In this document: positions 1 through 11,007 of the stretch, one piece after another
Position numbering within the stretch: position 1 is the first letter of the stretch
Layout: the number at the start of each line of letters is the position of its first letter
Origin: Paracentrotus lividus
Taxonomy: Eukaryota > Echinodermata > Echinoidea > Camarodonta > Echinidae
Length of the DNA: 64,000 bases
Assembly (NCBI GenBank): GCA_940671915.1
Contig: CALNVZ010000174.1
Span: 79,917,136 to 79,981,135 of the forward strand
Direction: 5' to 3'
Made by a program: the position numbers and the translations under genes
Notes under the pieces: model-generated
Told to the model about the DNA's origin: nothing
Database searches by the model: none
The model's input: only the letters and a program-made list of their open reading frames with translations

Positions 1-119
1 AGTAGACGTGTGTGGAGAGGCGTTATATAGTCCCTGCGCAGTGACGGGTTTCCCCGTCTGCTTTCAGGGCAGTTAGACTCTTTTCGAGTCATTTTGTTTG
101 CCGGTGGCTATTCTACTTT

Positions 120-545
120 GGGCAACGAATAGCAATTTGAAGAGATATAGGTAAGTATAGCGCAGTGTAGTAAATACTGTTATACTGTAAATGTTTTAAA
201 TTGGTGTAGCCCAAGTTCGTGGCATTTGCAGAAGTACATGTACGACGACGTCTGGAGGAAATTTGTACAGGTATTGAGGAATTCAGACATGTATCCAGTA
301 AAGGAACATCAGATCCAGAAGTGGGTCCTTTATTAGTTGAGCGCCTCAGCTAAGAGGCATCAGTAGAGCCTGCTGCAGTGGGACTGATACCAAATAAACC
401 AGGAGTGTTGTCAATAAAAGATGAGTTCAAAGAGATGCAGCTTTCAGTTGCTTTACGCTGTGCTTTAACTCCACCTTTCTTACTACGTTTAGTAGGTTTG
501 GATCCAAGTCCAAGCTGACAAATTCTAGACCTGACATCATTGGGA
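120..545 (-). pseudogene. Possible decayed retroelement coding stretch
   Basis: Read on the minus strand, this stretch gives a nearly open frame of about 100 codons with one in-frame stop near 349. It includes a basic patch (KPTKRSKKGGVKAQRK) and a later SSRRRR patch. Such a serine/arginine-rich linker resembles the region before the endonuclease domain in some animal non-LTR retrotransposons, but no catalytic motif is visible, so the assignment is a guess. The first 120 bases hold nothing I can name. A GTAAGT sits at 151-156 on the plus strand without a supporting exon. Confidence 0.22.
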
Positions 546-617
546 AAAAAAAACTACGGGTTTTGTCACCCGGCCGACATAATATTTCTTTGACCTTAAA
601 AATTCCTTACATCAATT

Positions 618-752
618 GAGCCATTCACCTTGAGCATCTCTAAGGATGGATATGTATAATGTTGCATATTCACCTTGAGCATCTCTAAGGATGGATATGT
701 ATAATGTTGCACATTCACCTTGAGCATATTTAAGGATGGATACGAATAATGT
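618..752. repeat. Minisatellite, short array 1
   Basis: About three copies of the 45-bp unit that dominates 1981-2709 and 8890-10838. Each copy contains TTGAGCATCTCTAAGGATGG followed by ATATGTATAATGTT. The array ends where the hairpin element at 772 begins. Confidence 0.9.
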
Positions 753-771
753 TTTATAAATAGTGCATGCT

Positions 772-1262
772 CTACCATGCAACATACTAGATTATGTGCA
801 CGACAAATACTAAATTATCCCGAGGGCACATTTATTTCACCGAGGCTGTAGGCCGAGTTGAAATAGATGTTCACGAGGGATAATTTAGTATTTGGAGTTC
901 ACATAGTCAGTAATGTTGCATTAACAGAACATGCACTATTTATTATAGTAAATAGACCCTTAGATCTTTGACCTTGCCTTATCTGGTTTTATCTTTGCCA
1001 AAATTTTGGTGCTAATTAAGCTATTGTGACGTATATTGCGTATCCCTTGTTAACTTTTGTGCGCACCATTTTACAGTTATTACGCGCTAGCGCAACATGG
1101 CAATTGATTTCAACATTCATTTTAACACAGAATTAAAACCGTTCAAAAAACCGTGCAACATAACAAAAAACTGTGCAACATACCAGAATGTTGCACGACA
1201 TGTGACATCCTTTCAACCAATTACAGCTCATAAAATATTACCACTATTTACTATTGTATAAT
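772..1262 (+). mobile_element. Hairpin MITE family A, copy 1
   Basis: A non-coding element of about 490 bp with a strong internal hairpin: GACAAATACTAAATTATCCC (about 801-820) pairs with the block near 876-895 around a GAGGCTGTAGGCC loop. A reverse-complement copy lies at 13317-13795 and matches along its length, including TCTTTGACCTTGCC and CTATTGTGACGTATATTG. A diverged relative lies at 11395-11770. There is no coding capacity. It sits between two minisatellite pieces, so it probably inserted into the array. Confidence 0.75.
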
Positions 1263-1353
1263 GCTGCACATTCACCTTAAGCATCGCTAAGGATGGATAT
1301 GTATAATGTTGCACATTCACCTTGAGCATCTCTAAGGATGGATGTGTATAATG
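1262..1353. repeat. Minisatellite, short array 2
   Basis: Two units of the same 45-bp repeat, immediately after the family A hairpin element. Confidence 0.9.
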
Positions 1354-1364
1354 TATTAAACCCT

Positions 1365-1962
1365 AAAAAGGGCGGGGGGGGGGGGCCCTAATCAGCCCCC
1401 ATTTGACATTTTGCGTGGTCATGTTGCTGAAAAAAAATTCCGCGCTCTGCGCATTTGCGACTTTTTTCTCTAACATCTTACGCAACTTTTAAAACTATTT
1501 TTTTTTTAAATTGAGCTTACGGTTCGGAAGTTGCGCAACATTATGTACATTGTAAAGCAGCGCAGACTCAAAAACCAGAGATTTTCTGTATTTATGTACA
1601 AAACATATGGGAAACGGGATTTCATGCTAAAATCACATTTCTGTAGTTAAAATATGGTTAATAGCCATTATATTAGTTGATATTGCTGTAATCAATAGAG
1701 ATAATCAATGACCGAAGTATTCCGAACAAAAAAAACCCAATAAAATACATAAGTCGAAAAACAAAGAAATACATAAGAAATTCCCAAAACAATAAAATAC
1801 ATAAGAAATTGAATTAGATACCAGAATTTTTTTTCACGTACAATCGTTAGGAATGCTACAAAGAATATTTACACGAAAAATTAGCATTCTAGGATCCTTA
1901 TTTCATGATTTAGAACAAAAAGTATGATTTCATGCATAAATTAGCATTATTAATTAATATAA
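1365..1962 (-). mobile_element. G-run-bounded repeat family B, truncated copy
   Basis: It starts in a long G run (1372-1385). It continues with sequence that is reverse-complementary to 14400-14950, for example AATAAAATACATAAGAAATT and TTAGCATTCTAGGATCC. The fuller copy at 14251-14965 has inverted G/C-rich ends; this copy lacks the far end. There is no coding capacity. Confidence 0.6.
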
Positions 1963-1980
1963 ATTAAAAAAAATAAAATG

Positions 1981-2709
1981 TACATTCACCTTGACCATCT
2001 CTAAGGATGGAAATGTATAATGTTGTACCTTGAGCATCTCTAAGGATGGATATGTATAATGTTGTACCTTGAGCATCTCTAAGGATGGATATGTATAATG
2101 TTGTACCTTGAGCATCTCTAAGGATGGATATGTATAATGTTGCACATTCACCTTGAGCATCTCTAAGGATGGATATGTATAATGTTGTACCTTGAGCATC
2201 TCCAAGGATGGATATGGATAATGTTACACATTCACCTTGAGCATCTCTAAGGATGGATATGTATAATGTTGCACATTCACCCTGAGCATCTCTAAGGATG
2301 GATATGTATAATGTTACACCTTGAGCATCTCTAAGGATGGATATGTATAATGTTGCACATTGAGCATCTCTAAGGATGGATATGTATAATGTTGCACATT
2401 CACCTTGAGCATCTCTAAGGATGGATATGGATAATGTTGCACATTCACCTTGAGCATCTCTAAGGATGGATATGTATAATGTTGCACATTCACCTTGAGC
2501 ATATTTAAGGATGGTTATGTATAATGTATTAAGCCATTCACCTTGAGCATCTCTAAGGATGGATATGTATAATGTTACACATTCACCTTGAGCATCTTTA
2601 AGGATGGATATGTATAATGTTACACATTCGCCTTGAGCATCTCTAAGGATGGATATGTATAATGTTATACATTCGCCTTGAGCATCTCTAAGGATAGATA
2701 TGTATAATG
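1981..2709. repeat. Minisatellite, main array, left part
   Basis: About 17 head-to-tail units. Two unit lengths alternate: 45 bp, with ACATTC before ACCTTGAG, and 39 bp, without those 6 bp. Both are multiples of three, so long open frames appear in two minus-strand frames. These are a by-product of periodicity. The array resumes at 8890 in the same orientation and register, which shows that the 6.2 kb between is an insertion. Confidence 0.95.
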
Positions 2710-3035
2710 GGGGTCTTACCACGAGTCCTCGGTCCCACGAGGCCGAATATTTTGCCCACGAGTCCTCGGTCCCACGGGTCCTCGATCCCATGAATCCTCG
2801 GTCCCATGAGGCCGAGTATTTTCTGATTTATGATGGAAAAGTCTCAAATGAATACTAAATTCATGATCTCGTAAGTTGTGATTAATACAACGGGTATTGG
2901 TTTGTTGCAGCATTGGTAAATAGGGGCAATAATATGATTTATACTTGAGTAGCATCATGCTACCTGAGGGGGACCCACGGGGCACTGGCCCCGGATAGGG
3001 GAAAAGGGGCTCTGCAAAGGATGAAAGGAAATAGA

Positions 3036-3235
3036 AGAGAGAGAGAGAGAAGGAGAGAAAGGAGAGAAAGGTGAAAAAGGGGGGGGGGGTGGGTAAGAAG
3101 ACAAAGAGGAAAAAGGGCAAAAGACAAAGAACAAAAAAAAAAAAAGGAGGGAAGAAAAAAGAGCCGGATAGGGAAAAAGAGAGAGAGAAGAAGAAAAAAA
3201 AAAGAATAAAAAAAAAAGAAAAGAAAAAGGGGGCC
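3036..3235. repeat. Purine-rich low-complexity tract
   Basis: Runs of GA, A and G units. The apparent Phe/Leu/Ser-rich reading frames on the minus strand are low-complexity artefacts. The rest of 2826-3612 contains outer-arm sequence and an AAT-type microsatellite near 3495-3540, with no gene. Confidence 0.85.
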
Positions 3236-3612
3236 TGAGCCCGATTTCGTCTCCACAAAACTAAAATAACATGCGAGTAGAAAGTTTTGAGGCTAAATGA
3301 ACATAATCTTGTATAATTGACAAAAATTATATTCCTGACGAAGACGCAGGTCCGTCGAAAATTTGACATGAAATGAATAAAGAATTTGGCGTTAATGCAT
3401 TATCCCGACTATTTGTTTTTGTTTGATGACTGCCAATAGGTGAATTGCTATTTTGTTCAAAAATGTAATAGGTAATATAAATAATTAATCTGGATTTTAA
3501 TAATAATAATAATAAATAAAAAATAATAACAATAATAAGCGTGAGCGAAAATTGTTAGAGTTCCATGGAAGAAAAAGGAGTGTGGAAAGCCCATTTCAGC
3601 TTTAAAACAAGA

Positions 3613-4396
3613 TGAATCCTCGACCGCGTGCGGTCGAAATATATGCCTCCGCCGTTGCCAGATCAGAAATAAATGAAAAATTCAACTATTTATTTTCCTT
3701 TATACAAAGACATCTTTGACCTTGACATTGACCTTGCGACCCCAAACCTATGTGACCCTTGACCTTTGACCTAGGTACTTCATAGTCTACTACCCTTAAG
3801 ATTGAAGCTTGCATCTCAATTGCCTCTTGAGATATCTCAATAATGAACTCAATACATGGAATTTCACATTTTGACCTCCATGACCCTTGACCTTGACCTA
3901 CATAAGCCATAATCTAATCAGACCATCTTGATATTATGATACATACTACCCCTAAGTTTGAAGCTGATGCGTCAATTGGTTCTCGAGATATCGCGATAAC
4001 GAACTCCACACATGGAATTTCCCAATTTAACCCATATGACCCTTGACCTTTGACCTTCATACTCCAAAATCTAATCAGATCATCTTCCTATGGTGATACA
4101 TACTACCTTTAAGTTTGAAGTTGATACCTCAAATGGTTCTTGAGATATCGCGATAACGAACCAAATACATGGGATTTCACCATTTGACCTCTGTGACCCT
4201 TGACCTTTGACCTACATACTCCAAAATCTAATCAGATCGTCTTCCTATGGTGATACATACTATCCCCAAGTTTGAAGTTGATATCTCAAGTGGTTCTTGA
4301 GATATCGCGATAACGAGCAAACTGGACGTACGGACGGACGGACGGACAACCCGAAAACATGATGCCTCCGGCACCACCTTCGGTGGCGGAGGCATA
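3613..4396 (+). mobile_element. Helitron-like tandem-monomer element, copy 1
   Basis: It begins GATGAATCCTCGACCGCG with a small hairpin (CGACCGC/GCGGTCG). It contains four degenerate monomers of about 140 bp, each with a 'TGACCTTTGACCT' block, AAGTTTGAAG, and GAGATATCGCGATAACGA. It ends with a GC-rich hairpin (GCCTCCGGCACCACC / GGTGGCGGAGGC) followed by ATAAAAA. Two more copies (15555-17183, 37386-38308) share both ends. A terminal hairpin without target duplication plus internal tandem repeats resembles non-autonomous Helitron/Helentron or 'pearl' elements of marine invertebrates; the class assignment is inference. Confidence 0.6.
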
Positions 4397-4561
4397 AAAA
4401 ATATATATCACCCGCGAAAGTTGGGGGGGGGGGTGATTGTACATGCCATTCCCCCACCATTTGAATTGAGGGATGCACCCCCCCCCCCTGGTGTCTACGC
4501 CCCTGTTTGGGGTTTATGAATTATGATCTCTCAAATTCGAGATTAGATTTGAATGTAAATC

Positions 4562-7500
4562 CAGGCCTTCAAGTCAGCTTGAATGAAAAAGTAGCAGAAA
4601 AGTAGGAGCAAAATTCTCCAAAAAGTAGGATAAAAGTAGGATTTAATCTTTAAAAAAGTAAGATAAAAGTAGGATTTAATCTTAAAAAGGAGAAAAGTAG
4701 GATTTCATCTGTATGACAAGGGCCGAATGTACATAAATAACAAACGAAAAACAAACTTGTGATAGAATTTTGAGTCAAGTTGTATTTGTTTGGAAAGTTA
4801 GAGTAGTCTTTAAAGGTTGCTGCTAAGAGTATTATAACTACATGTACCGTCATTATGATCATCACCTGTTTATGAATGGAAATCCCCTAATATGTCCTAA
4901 TAACATTCCTGGGATCATATTGAAGCTGTTTCTGATGGTAGGATAAGTTCAATAAGGTACATGTACATGTAGATTTAAAAATGCTCACTAAATTACATTC
5001 TCAATGATAACAACTGAGGGAAATGAATATATACCTACATGTACATATATGTACATTGCGTGAGTATACATGTTTGGCACTGTATCCTTTTTTAATAGAT
5101 CCAAATCCATTATACTCAAAGTCAAGGCAGTACATCTATACCCCCCCCCCCCACCCTCAATGATGGAAAACATACTAGATAAATGTTTTAGATGAAAGTC
5201 TCTATCTTTTATTTTAGATTGAATCTGAGATTAAGCTTGAGGGATACACAATGCCTAAAAGGATATCAATATGATGCTGTTAACAAACAGTGATCCAATG
5301 TATGACTTTATACTCTAATCAACATTTCTCTTTTTACAGCAAAAACAGACAGTGCTTGCCTCTATCCAAAATGTTTAATATCAAGAAGACATTGAATACA
5401 TTGTTAATGCTAAAACAAGAGCTGCACTTTCATCAGGGGATCTTTCAATTTCCTAGTGATTTTTCTGTATCTCACATTTCTTTCATGAGACTTGCCAGTC
5501 CTGCTTTTCGCAGTAGCCATGTAGAGATCTTGAACAAATTACCAATTTTCTGCTTAAAGCATGCTATTCACTCTTTTCATAGCCAGCAACTTTGTATGTG
5601 TTGAAGGAAATTTATTTCATTGAGACCAAGATGCTACTGGGTTTCAGCAGTCTTCCTTCCTGCAAGGGGATGTCTTCAGATATTATAGAAGAGATCCAGA
5701 ACCAGAGTCTGCTCATCACCATCTCCAAGCTAACGCAGGCACTTTGCAAGGCATTATAGGCCAAATGTAGATTACAAAGGATGAATAGCACCATGCCAGT
5801 CAATTCCATTTCAGTGAGATTTCAGTTTACATAATTTCAGAATGTTGTGTTTACATCTGAGCCAAGATTGACAAGCTGCTTTAGTGGTAACTGGTAACCT
5901 TTCTTCTACAATGCATCAGGTATTGCCTGTCCCAAATTTCTGTTCTTGTGCATGCCCAAACATCAAAGCTTTGAGGTACAATGTATCTTACATATATTTG
6001 AATCATCTCTGGTAAAAATTGCATTGCATTCCCAATTTCATCTGCTTCCAGTAGTTGGGACTACATGTAAGGCCATTAGAAACTAAAGATGGTACCTTTG
6101 TTTAACCAAGGATTCTAATAGGACCTCGTAGAATCCATGGTTTAACTCATTGAGAAAGACATTGCATAAAATATTTTGGAGCGCCATTGCATAATGCAAA
6201 GCTGAGATTACTTTGAGTATTAAACCTTCAATGAACAGAGAACTTTGTGTTTAGATATTTTCTCAGGGAGGCTTGGCATCAAGCAACAGGTTCTATAATT
6301 ACATTTATGTATATGACTGAGGATGTTTTCTGTTCACTAGGTGGTACAAATTAAAGTGTTTATTTTTTTAATTTCCAATATATCTTGCATTTGCAAAATC
6401 ATCATGCTTCTTTCAATTCGCATGCCTATGACTTGGAAGAAACCTGAATTATCAACTCTGGATACCATGTGCATTGTATGCAGTCTCTGCCAGCTTGTAA
6501 CCTAAGATCATTTCTTGGAAATTGCTTTTGGAAAGAGGCATTGCATGTTTATTTATGGTGTAAAAAAGAGAAACGTCAATTGATAAAGTCCTAATTCACT
6601 TGATCACTATGCTTTTTGCATTGGAAATCCATCAATACATTTAAGTACAGCTTGTCCCACAAAATTTGTATAATATTAAAATTACAACATTATATAAATA
6701 TCAACTGGATGCAATTTTATGTGATATGGTCCAATAATCACAAAGATAAGAGCATTTGTTCATGACACATCAGGAAACCTCTCCATCCAAGCTTTGTATT
6801 TATGTAGTCAGGTTCAGCTATTAAACATGTTTAGTATAATTGTTATGTTTGATTAAAGATATCATGCCAATTTCCTTAAACCTTCATCTTTAAACAAAAA
6901 ATTAAGTATGTGCCCGCAAGTTGTGGGCCCAAATTCTAAAAAAAAAAAAAAATAAATAAAATAAGAGTGAATGAAGATGTAATTGGACTACGTACTTTAT
7001 TTAATGTAATAACGAAACTTGGATTGAGAGGTTTTCTGATGAGTGCTGTCAGAAAAAAGGCTCATATATCAATGTGTTCAATGGACCATATGGCATAAAA
7101 TTTAAGCCAGTTCTATCAAACAAATGCTAGTTTACGATTATAAAATTATATACAATGAATTGCTAATTTTCAAATCATACTCATTTAAAGTGCCGTTAGC
7201 ATTTTCTGTTGGACACACTGTACTATGGCATGTGCAATTTGAAAAGTAAAAAGGAAATTGATCATGCTCCACATTTGTAGATTACTGCATGCGTATGGAT
7301 CTGGAATAAAGATGAACTTATGCTCCAAATGCTCCAATCTCCAAATTTTATTGTCCCAAACAAAGATGACAAGATATTTGTTTTGCCCCTTTTTTCGTGA
7401 GCCCGGCAGCCGCTGAGCAGCGCCAGAAGGACGTTGCCCTATCCCCCTTTGGTTGAACGCCAAACAGGGAAGTAGCAACTACTATTTTTTTAAACGTCTT

Positions 7501-8292
7501 TTGGTAGGCCTATGATGCGACCGGGGATCAAACCCATGATCTCCCGATCATGAGGCAGGCGCTCTATCCACTGAGCCATCACATCGGTTATTTTACATAA
7601 TCAAAGGATACAATGCCAAAGCTGAGTTGGCACTCTAAACAATGTAAGGTGCATAAATTTATCTCAAAATTTTCAATCTACAATCTGAGCTCAGATCCCA
7701 ACATCAGAAACAGCTTCAACATTAGGTAATTCCATTCATAGACAAATGGTAGTTACAGTACTCTGTGCCTAAAATAAGCATTAAACTAGACTGAAAATTC
7801 TGTCTCCAGTTTCGTTTTTTCCCTTTTATATGAGTAGATCTACAGTTATATGTAGGCCTACATGTATCTCTCCGAACTAAAGACAAAATAACCTATTAAC
7901 ACATTTAATGAACTTTCCCCCATATAATGCTTATACGAGCAGATACTCCTGTCATGATGCTGCGACTGGTTGTGCCATAATGTGCAGGGAAAAAGTGGAT
8001 AGGTTATGAATAGGGATGCTTCATGTACAAGTACATGCATGTCTGTAAATGAGCAGACCCAAACATATCCCAAATACATTAATTCTAATAATAAAACAAG
8101 TGACAGGATTTTCGGTTTCATATCAATCTTATGGCTATAAGCCTACAATTTATTTTTTTAACTTTTTCACTTTTTCAAAAAAGTAGTTAAAAAGTAGGAA
8201 AAGTAAGAGATTTCAAAGAAAAAGTAGGATAAGTAGGAGGTTGACAAAAAAGTAGTGAAAAAGTAGGAAAAGTAGGAGCGCTTGAAGGCCTG
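4562..8292. mobile_element. 3.7-kb foldback element nested in the 6.2-kb element
   Basis: The ends CAGGCCTTCAAG and CTTGAAGGCCTG are inverted and flanked by the direct repeat TAAATC (4556-4561 and 8293-8298). The inverted arms are long but diverged, about 500 bp or more: GAAGCTGTTTCTGATG at about 4923 mirrors 7700-7715, and TTTGGCACTGTATCCTTT at about 5071 mirrors the region near 7610. Both ends also carry AAAGTAGGA-type repeats, but in direct orientation (4588-4705, 8180-8278). The middle (5100-7300) has no recognisable protein. The 104-codon plus-strand frame at 5290-5604 shows no known motif. Confidence 0.65.
7322..7587 (-). mobile_element. tRNA-derived SINE, copy 1
   Basis: On the minus strand a tRNA-like head contains an A box (TGGCTCAGTGGATAGAG), an anticodon-like loop with CAT and a B box (GGTTTGATCCC). 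It is followed by a unique body including CTTCCCTGTTTGGCGTTCAA and GCGCTGCTCAGCGGCTG, and an A-rich 3' part. The plus-strand copy at 15023-15290 shares head and body. The head-body fusion marks a SINE rather than a functional tRNA. It lies inside the right arm of the 3.7-kb foldback element, so it is the younger insertion. Confidence 0.8.
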
Positions 8293-8359
8293 TAAATCAT
8301 TTGATAAGGATGTAATTCTTTTCCGTCGCGGAGAAGCCTCCTATAATTTTTTTGGTTTT

Positions 8360-8606
8360 ATTGTCACAGCGACGTCTCTGAGACGCAGTGGCCGATCCAG
8401 GGGGTCGGGGGGGGGGGGGGCAGGGGACCCTATAATTTGAAAAGCACTCATTGACCGTACATGTTAAAACCAAAAATTTATGTGGCGCCCCCCCCCCCCA
8501 TATGCTGTAATCCTGGACCCGCCACTGCTGAGAAGAATTAGGGACGACTTTAGACGTAGTCCCAAATCAGTCTCAAACCCGTCTCTGCGAAATGAGATGC
8601 CACCAT
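8360..8606 (-). mobile_element. Partial TIR element, same family as 54613-55067
   Basis: The right part (GTAGTCCCAAATCAGTCTC to GAAATGAGATGCCACCAT) matches the terminal repeat of the complete copy at 54613-55067. CGACGTCTCTGAGACG remains on the other side of the 142-bp hAT insertion. The left terminal repeat is missing. Confidence 0.6.
8386..8527. mobile_element. 142-bp hAT-type MITE with 8-bp target duplication
   Basis: Terminal inverted repeats CAGTGGCCGATCCAGG and CCTGGACCCGCCACTG flank an interior with a G run and a C run. The direct flanks CTGAGACG (8378-8385) and CTGAGAAG (8528-8535) agree at 7 of 8 bases, matching the 8-bp duplication typical of hAT elements. CAGTGGCGGATCCAGG-like ends are common in animal hAT MITEs. 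It splits a partial copy of the element family seen whole at 54613-55067. Confidence 0.75.
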
Positions 8607-8889
8607 TATTCGCCATGCTAGTGCCATTGTATTAACCACAACTAAATTAATATATGTAGTATAATTCAGCTTACAATGAATGAACACTATCAAATGTTTC
8701 ATCGATGTTAAAAAACATCCTGATTAGAGAAAATATGGTATGAGAAAATACTCGGCCTCGTGGGATCGAGGCCTCGTAGGACTGAGGACTCGTAATATCG
8801 AGGACTCGTGGGAAAAATACTCGGCCTTGTGGGACCGAGGACTCGTGGGATCGAGGACTTGTGGGACCGAGGACTCGTGGACCCTCCCC

Positions 8890-10838
8890 GTATAATGTTA
8901 CACATTCACCTTGAGCATCTCTAAGGATGGATATGTATAATGTTGCACATTCACCTTGAGCATCTCTAAGGATGGATATGTATAATGCTGTACCTTGAGC
9001 CTCTCTAAGGATGGATATGTATAATGTTACACATTCACCTTGAGCATCTCTAAGGATGGATATGTATAATGTTGTACATTGAGCATCTCTAAGGATGGAT
9101 ATGTATAATGTTGCACATTCACCTTGAGCATCTCTAAGGATGGATATGTATAATGTTGTACCTTGAGCATCTCGAAGGATGGATATGGATAATGTTGTAC
9201 ATTCACCTTGAGCATCTCTAAGGATGGATATGTATAATGTTGCATATTCACCTTGAGCATCTCTAAGGAGGGATATGTATAATGTTGTACATTAACTTTG
9301 AGCATCTCTAAGGATGGATATGTATAATGTTGTACATTCACCTTGAGCACCTCTAAGGATGGATATGTATAATGTTGCACATTCACCTTGAGCATATCTA
9401 AGGATGGATATGTATAATGTATTAAGCCATTCACCTTGAGCATCTCTAAGGATGGATATGTATAATGTTGCACCTTGAGCATCTCTAAGGATGGATATGT
9501 ATAATGTTGCACCTTGAGCATCTCTAAGGATGGATATGTATAATGTTACACATTGAGCATCTATAATGATGGATATGTATAATGTTACACATTCGCCTTG
9601 AGCATCTCTAAGGATGGATATGTATAATGTTATACATTCACCTTGAGCATCTCTAAGGATGGATATGTATAATGTTACACATTCACCTTGAGCATCTCGA
9701 AGAATGGATATTTATAATCTTGCACATTCACCTTGAGCATCTCTAAGGATGGATATGTATAATGTTGCACATTCACCTTGAGCATCTCTAAGGATGGATA
9801 TGTGTAATGTTGCACATTCACCTTGAGCATCTCTAAGGATGGATATGGATAATGTTGTACATTCACCTTGAGCATATCTAAGGATGGATATGTATAATGT
9901 TACACATTCACCTTGAGCAACTCTAAGGATGGATATGTATAATGTTACACATTCACCTTGAGCAACTCTAAGGATGGATATGTATAATGTTGCACATTCA
10001 CCTTGAGCATTATCTAAGGATGGATATTGTATAAATGTTACACATTCACCTTGAGCATCTCTAAGGATGGATATGTATAATGTTGCACATTCACCTTGGA
10101 GCATCTCTAAGGATGGATATGTATAATGTTACACATTCACCTTGAGCATCTCTAAGGTGATATGTATAATTTGACATTCACCTTGAGCATCTCTAAGGAT
10201 GGATATGTATAATGTTAGCCATTCACCTTGAGCATCTCTAAGTGGATAGGTAAATGTTGCACCTTGAGCATCTCTAAGGATGGATATGTATAATGTTACA
10301 CCTTGAGCATCTCTAAGCATGGATATGGATAATGTTGTACATTCACCTTGAGCATCTATAATGATGGATATGTATAATGTTACACATTCACCTTGAGCAT
10401 CTCTAAGGATGGATATGTATAATGTTGTACCTTGAGCATCTCTAAGGATGGATATGTATAACATTGTACCTTGAGCATCTCTAAGGATGGATATGTATAA
10501 TGTTACACATTCACCTTGAGCATCTCTAAGGATGGATATGTATAATGTTACACCTTGAGCATCTCTAAGGATGTATATGTATAATGTTACACATTCACCT
10601 TGAGCAACTCTAAGGATGGATATGTATAATGTTATACATTCACCTTGAGCATCTCTAAGGATGGATATGTATAATGTTACACCTTGAGCATCTCTAAGGA
10701 TGGATGTGTATAATGTTGCACCTTGAGCATCTCTAAGGATGGATATGTATAATGTTGTACATTCACCTTGAGCATCTCTAAGGATGGATATGTGTAATGT
10801 TGTACCTTGAGCATCTCTAAGGATGGATATGTATAATG
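8890..10838. repeat. Minisatellite, main array, right part
   Basis: About 45 units of the 45/39-bp repeat, in the same orientation as the left part. Point variants such as GCATCTATAATGATGG and GAGCAACTC recur in several units, a sign of local unit spreading. Between about 10010 and 10260 several 1-4 bp insertions and deletions break the 3-bp register, which argues against any coding role. The array stops 66 bp from the MUS81 exon that ends at 10904. Confidence 0.95.
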
Positions 10839-10903
10839 CTTCACGTCATATTTTCATTATTCTTAATTGAAATGAACTATAAAAAAAATTCAATCAATCT
10901 TAC

Positions 10904-11007
10904 TGTGATGGTGTCTGATAAATCCTTGTGAGAGCATAAGCCTTTTCTTCTGTCATACCGCTGAACTGCAAAAGCTGCTTTGCAAATGTTTCCGTCACTG
11001 TCATTTC
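10904..11007 (-). CDS. MUS81: MUS81 exon, C-terminal helix-hairpin-helix region
   Basis: The minus-strand exon lies between a CTACAG acceptor and a GTAAGA donor. It encodes EMTVTETFAKQLLQ followed by FSGMTEEKAYAL, which corresponds to the 'FARQLMQVRGVSGEKAAAL' part of the C-terminal (HhH)2 domain of animal MUS81. This domain binds DNA and supports pairing with the EME partner. It starts in phase 0, continuing the 12071 exon, and ends with two bases of a split codon (104 nt). The remaining C-terminal coding sequence (roughly 50-70 residues in relatives) was not found in 1-10903. It may lie beyond the left edge, which would put the whole minisatellite in the last intron. Confidence 0.85.

Larger units (their letters stand above)
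2710..8889. mobile_element. 6.2-kb foldback element inserted in the minisatellite
   Basis: Both ends carry inverted blocks built from CCACGAGTCCTCGGTCCCAC (2718-2825 and, inverted, 8740-8882). Inverted similarity continues inward for about 250 bp (GTTGTGATTAATACAA near 2875 against its complement near 8630). The element is flanked by the 8-bp direct repeat GTATAATG (2702-2709 and 8890-8897), which is part of the minisatellite unit, so removing the element and one GTATAATG restores an intact unit. An 8-bp duplication fits hAT-like and some other DNA transposons. No transposase frame is recognisable, so it is a non-autonomous or decayed element. It carries the nested elements listed separately. 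Confidence 0.72.

Noticed and set aside
1954..2791. Long minus-strand frames of up to 275 codons across the minisatellite
   Set aside because: They arise because 39- and 45-bp units have no stops in two frames; they run out of the repeat into the transposon end and have no start or splice context.
2716..3369. Minus-strand frame rich in Phe, Leu and Ser
   Set aside because: It is the translation of a polypurine tract plus the foldback end; low complexity, not a protein.
5290..5604. 104-codon plus-strand frame in the 3.7-kb foldback element
   Set aside because: No motif, no relatives that I recognise, and nothing around it suggests an exon.
7513..7587. A functional tRNA (CAT anticodon) on the minus strand
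   Set aside because: The tRNA-like part is fused to a conserved non-tRNA body and is present twice; this is a SINE head.
8890..10838. CRISPR-like array
   Set aside because: The units are contiguous with no unique spacers, and the genome is eukaryotic; it is a minisatellite.
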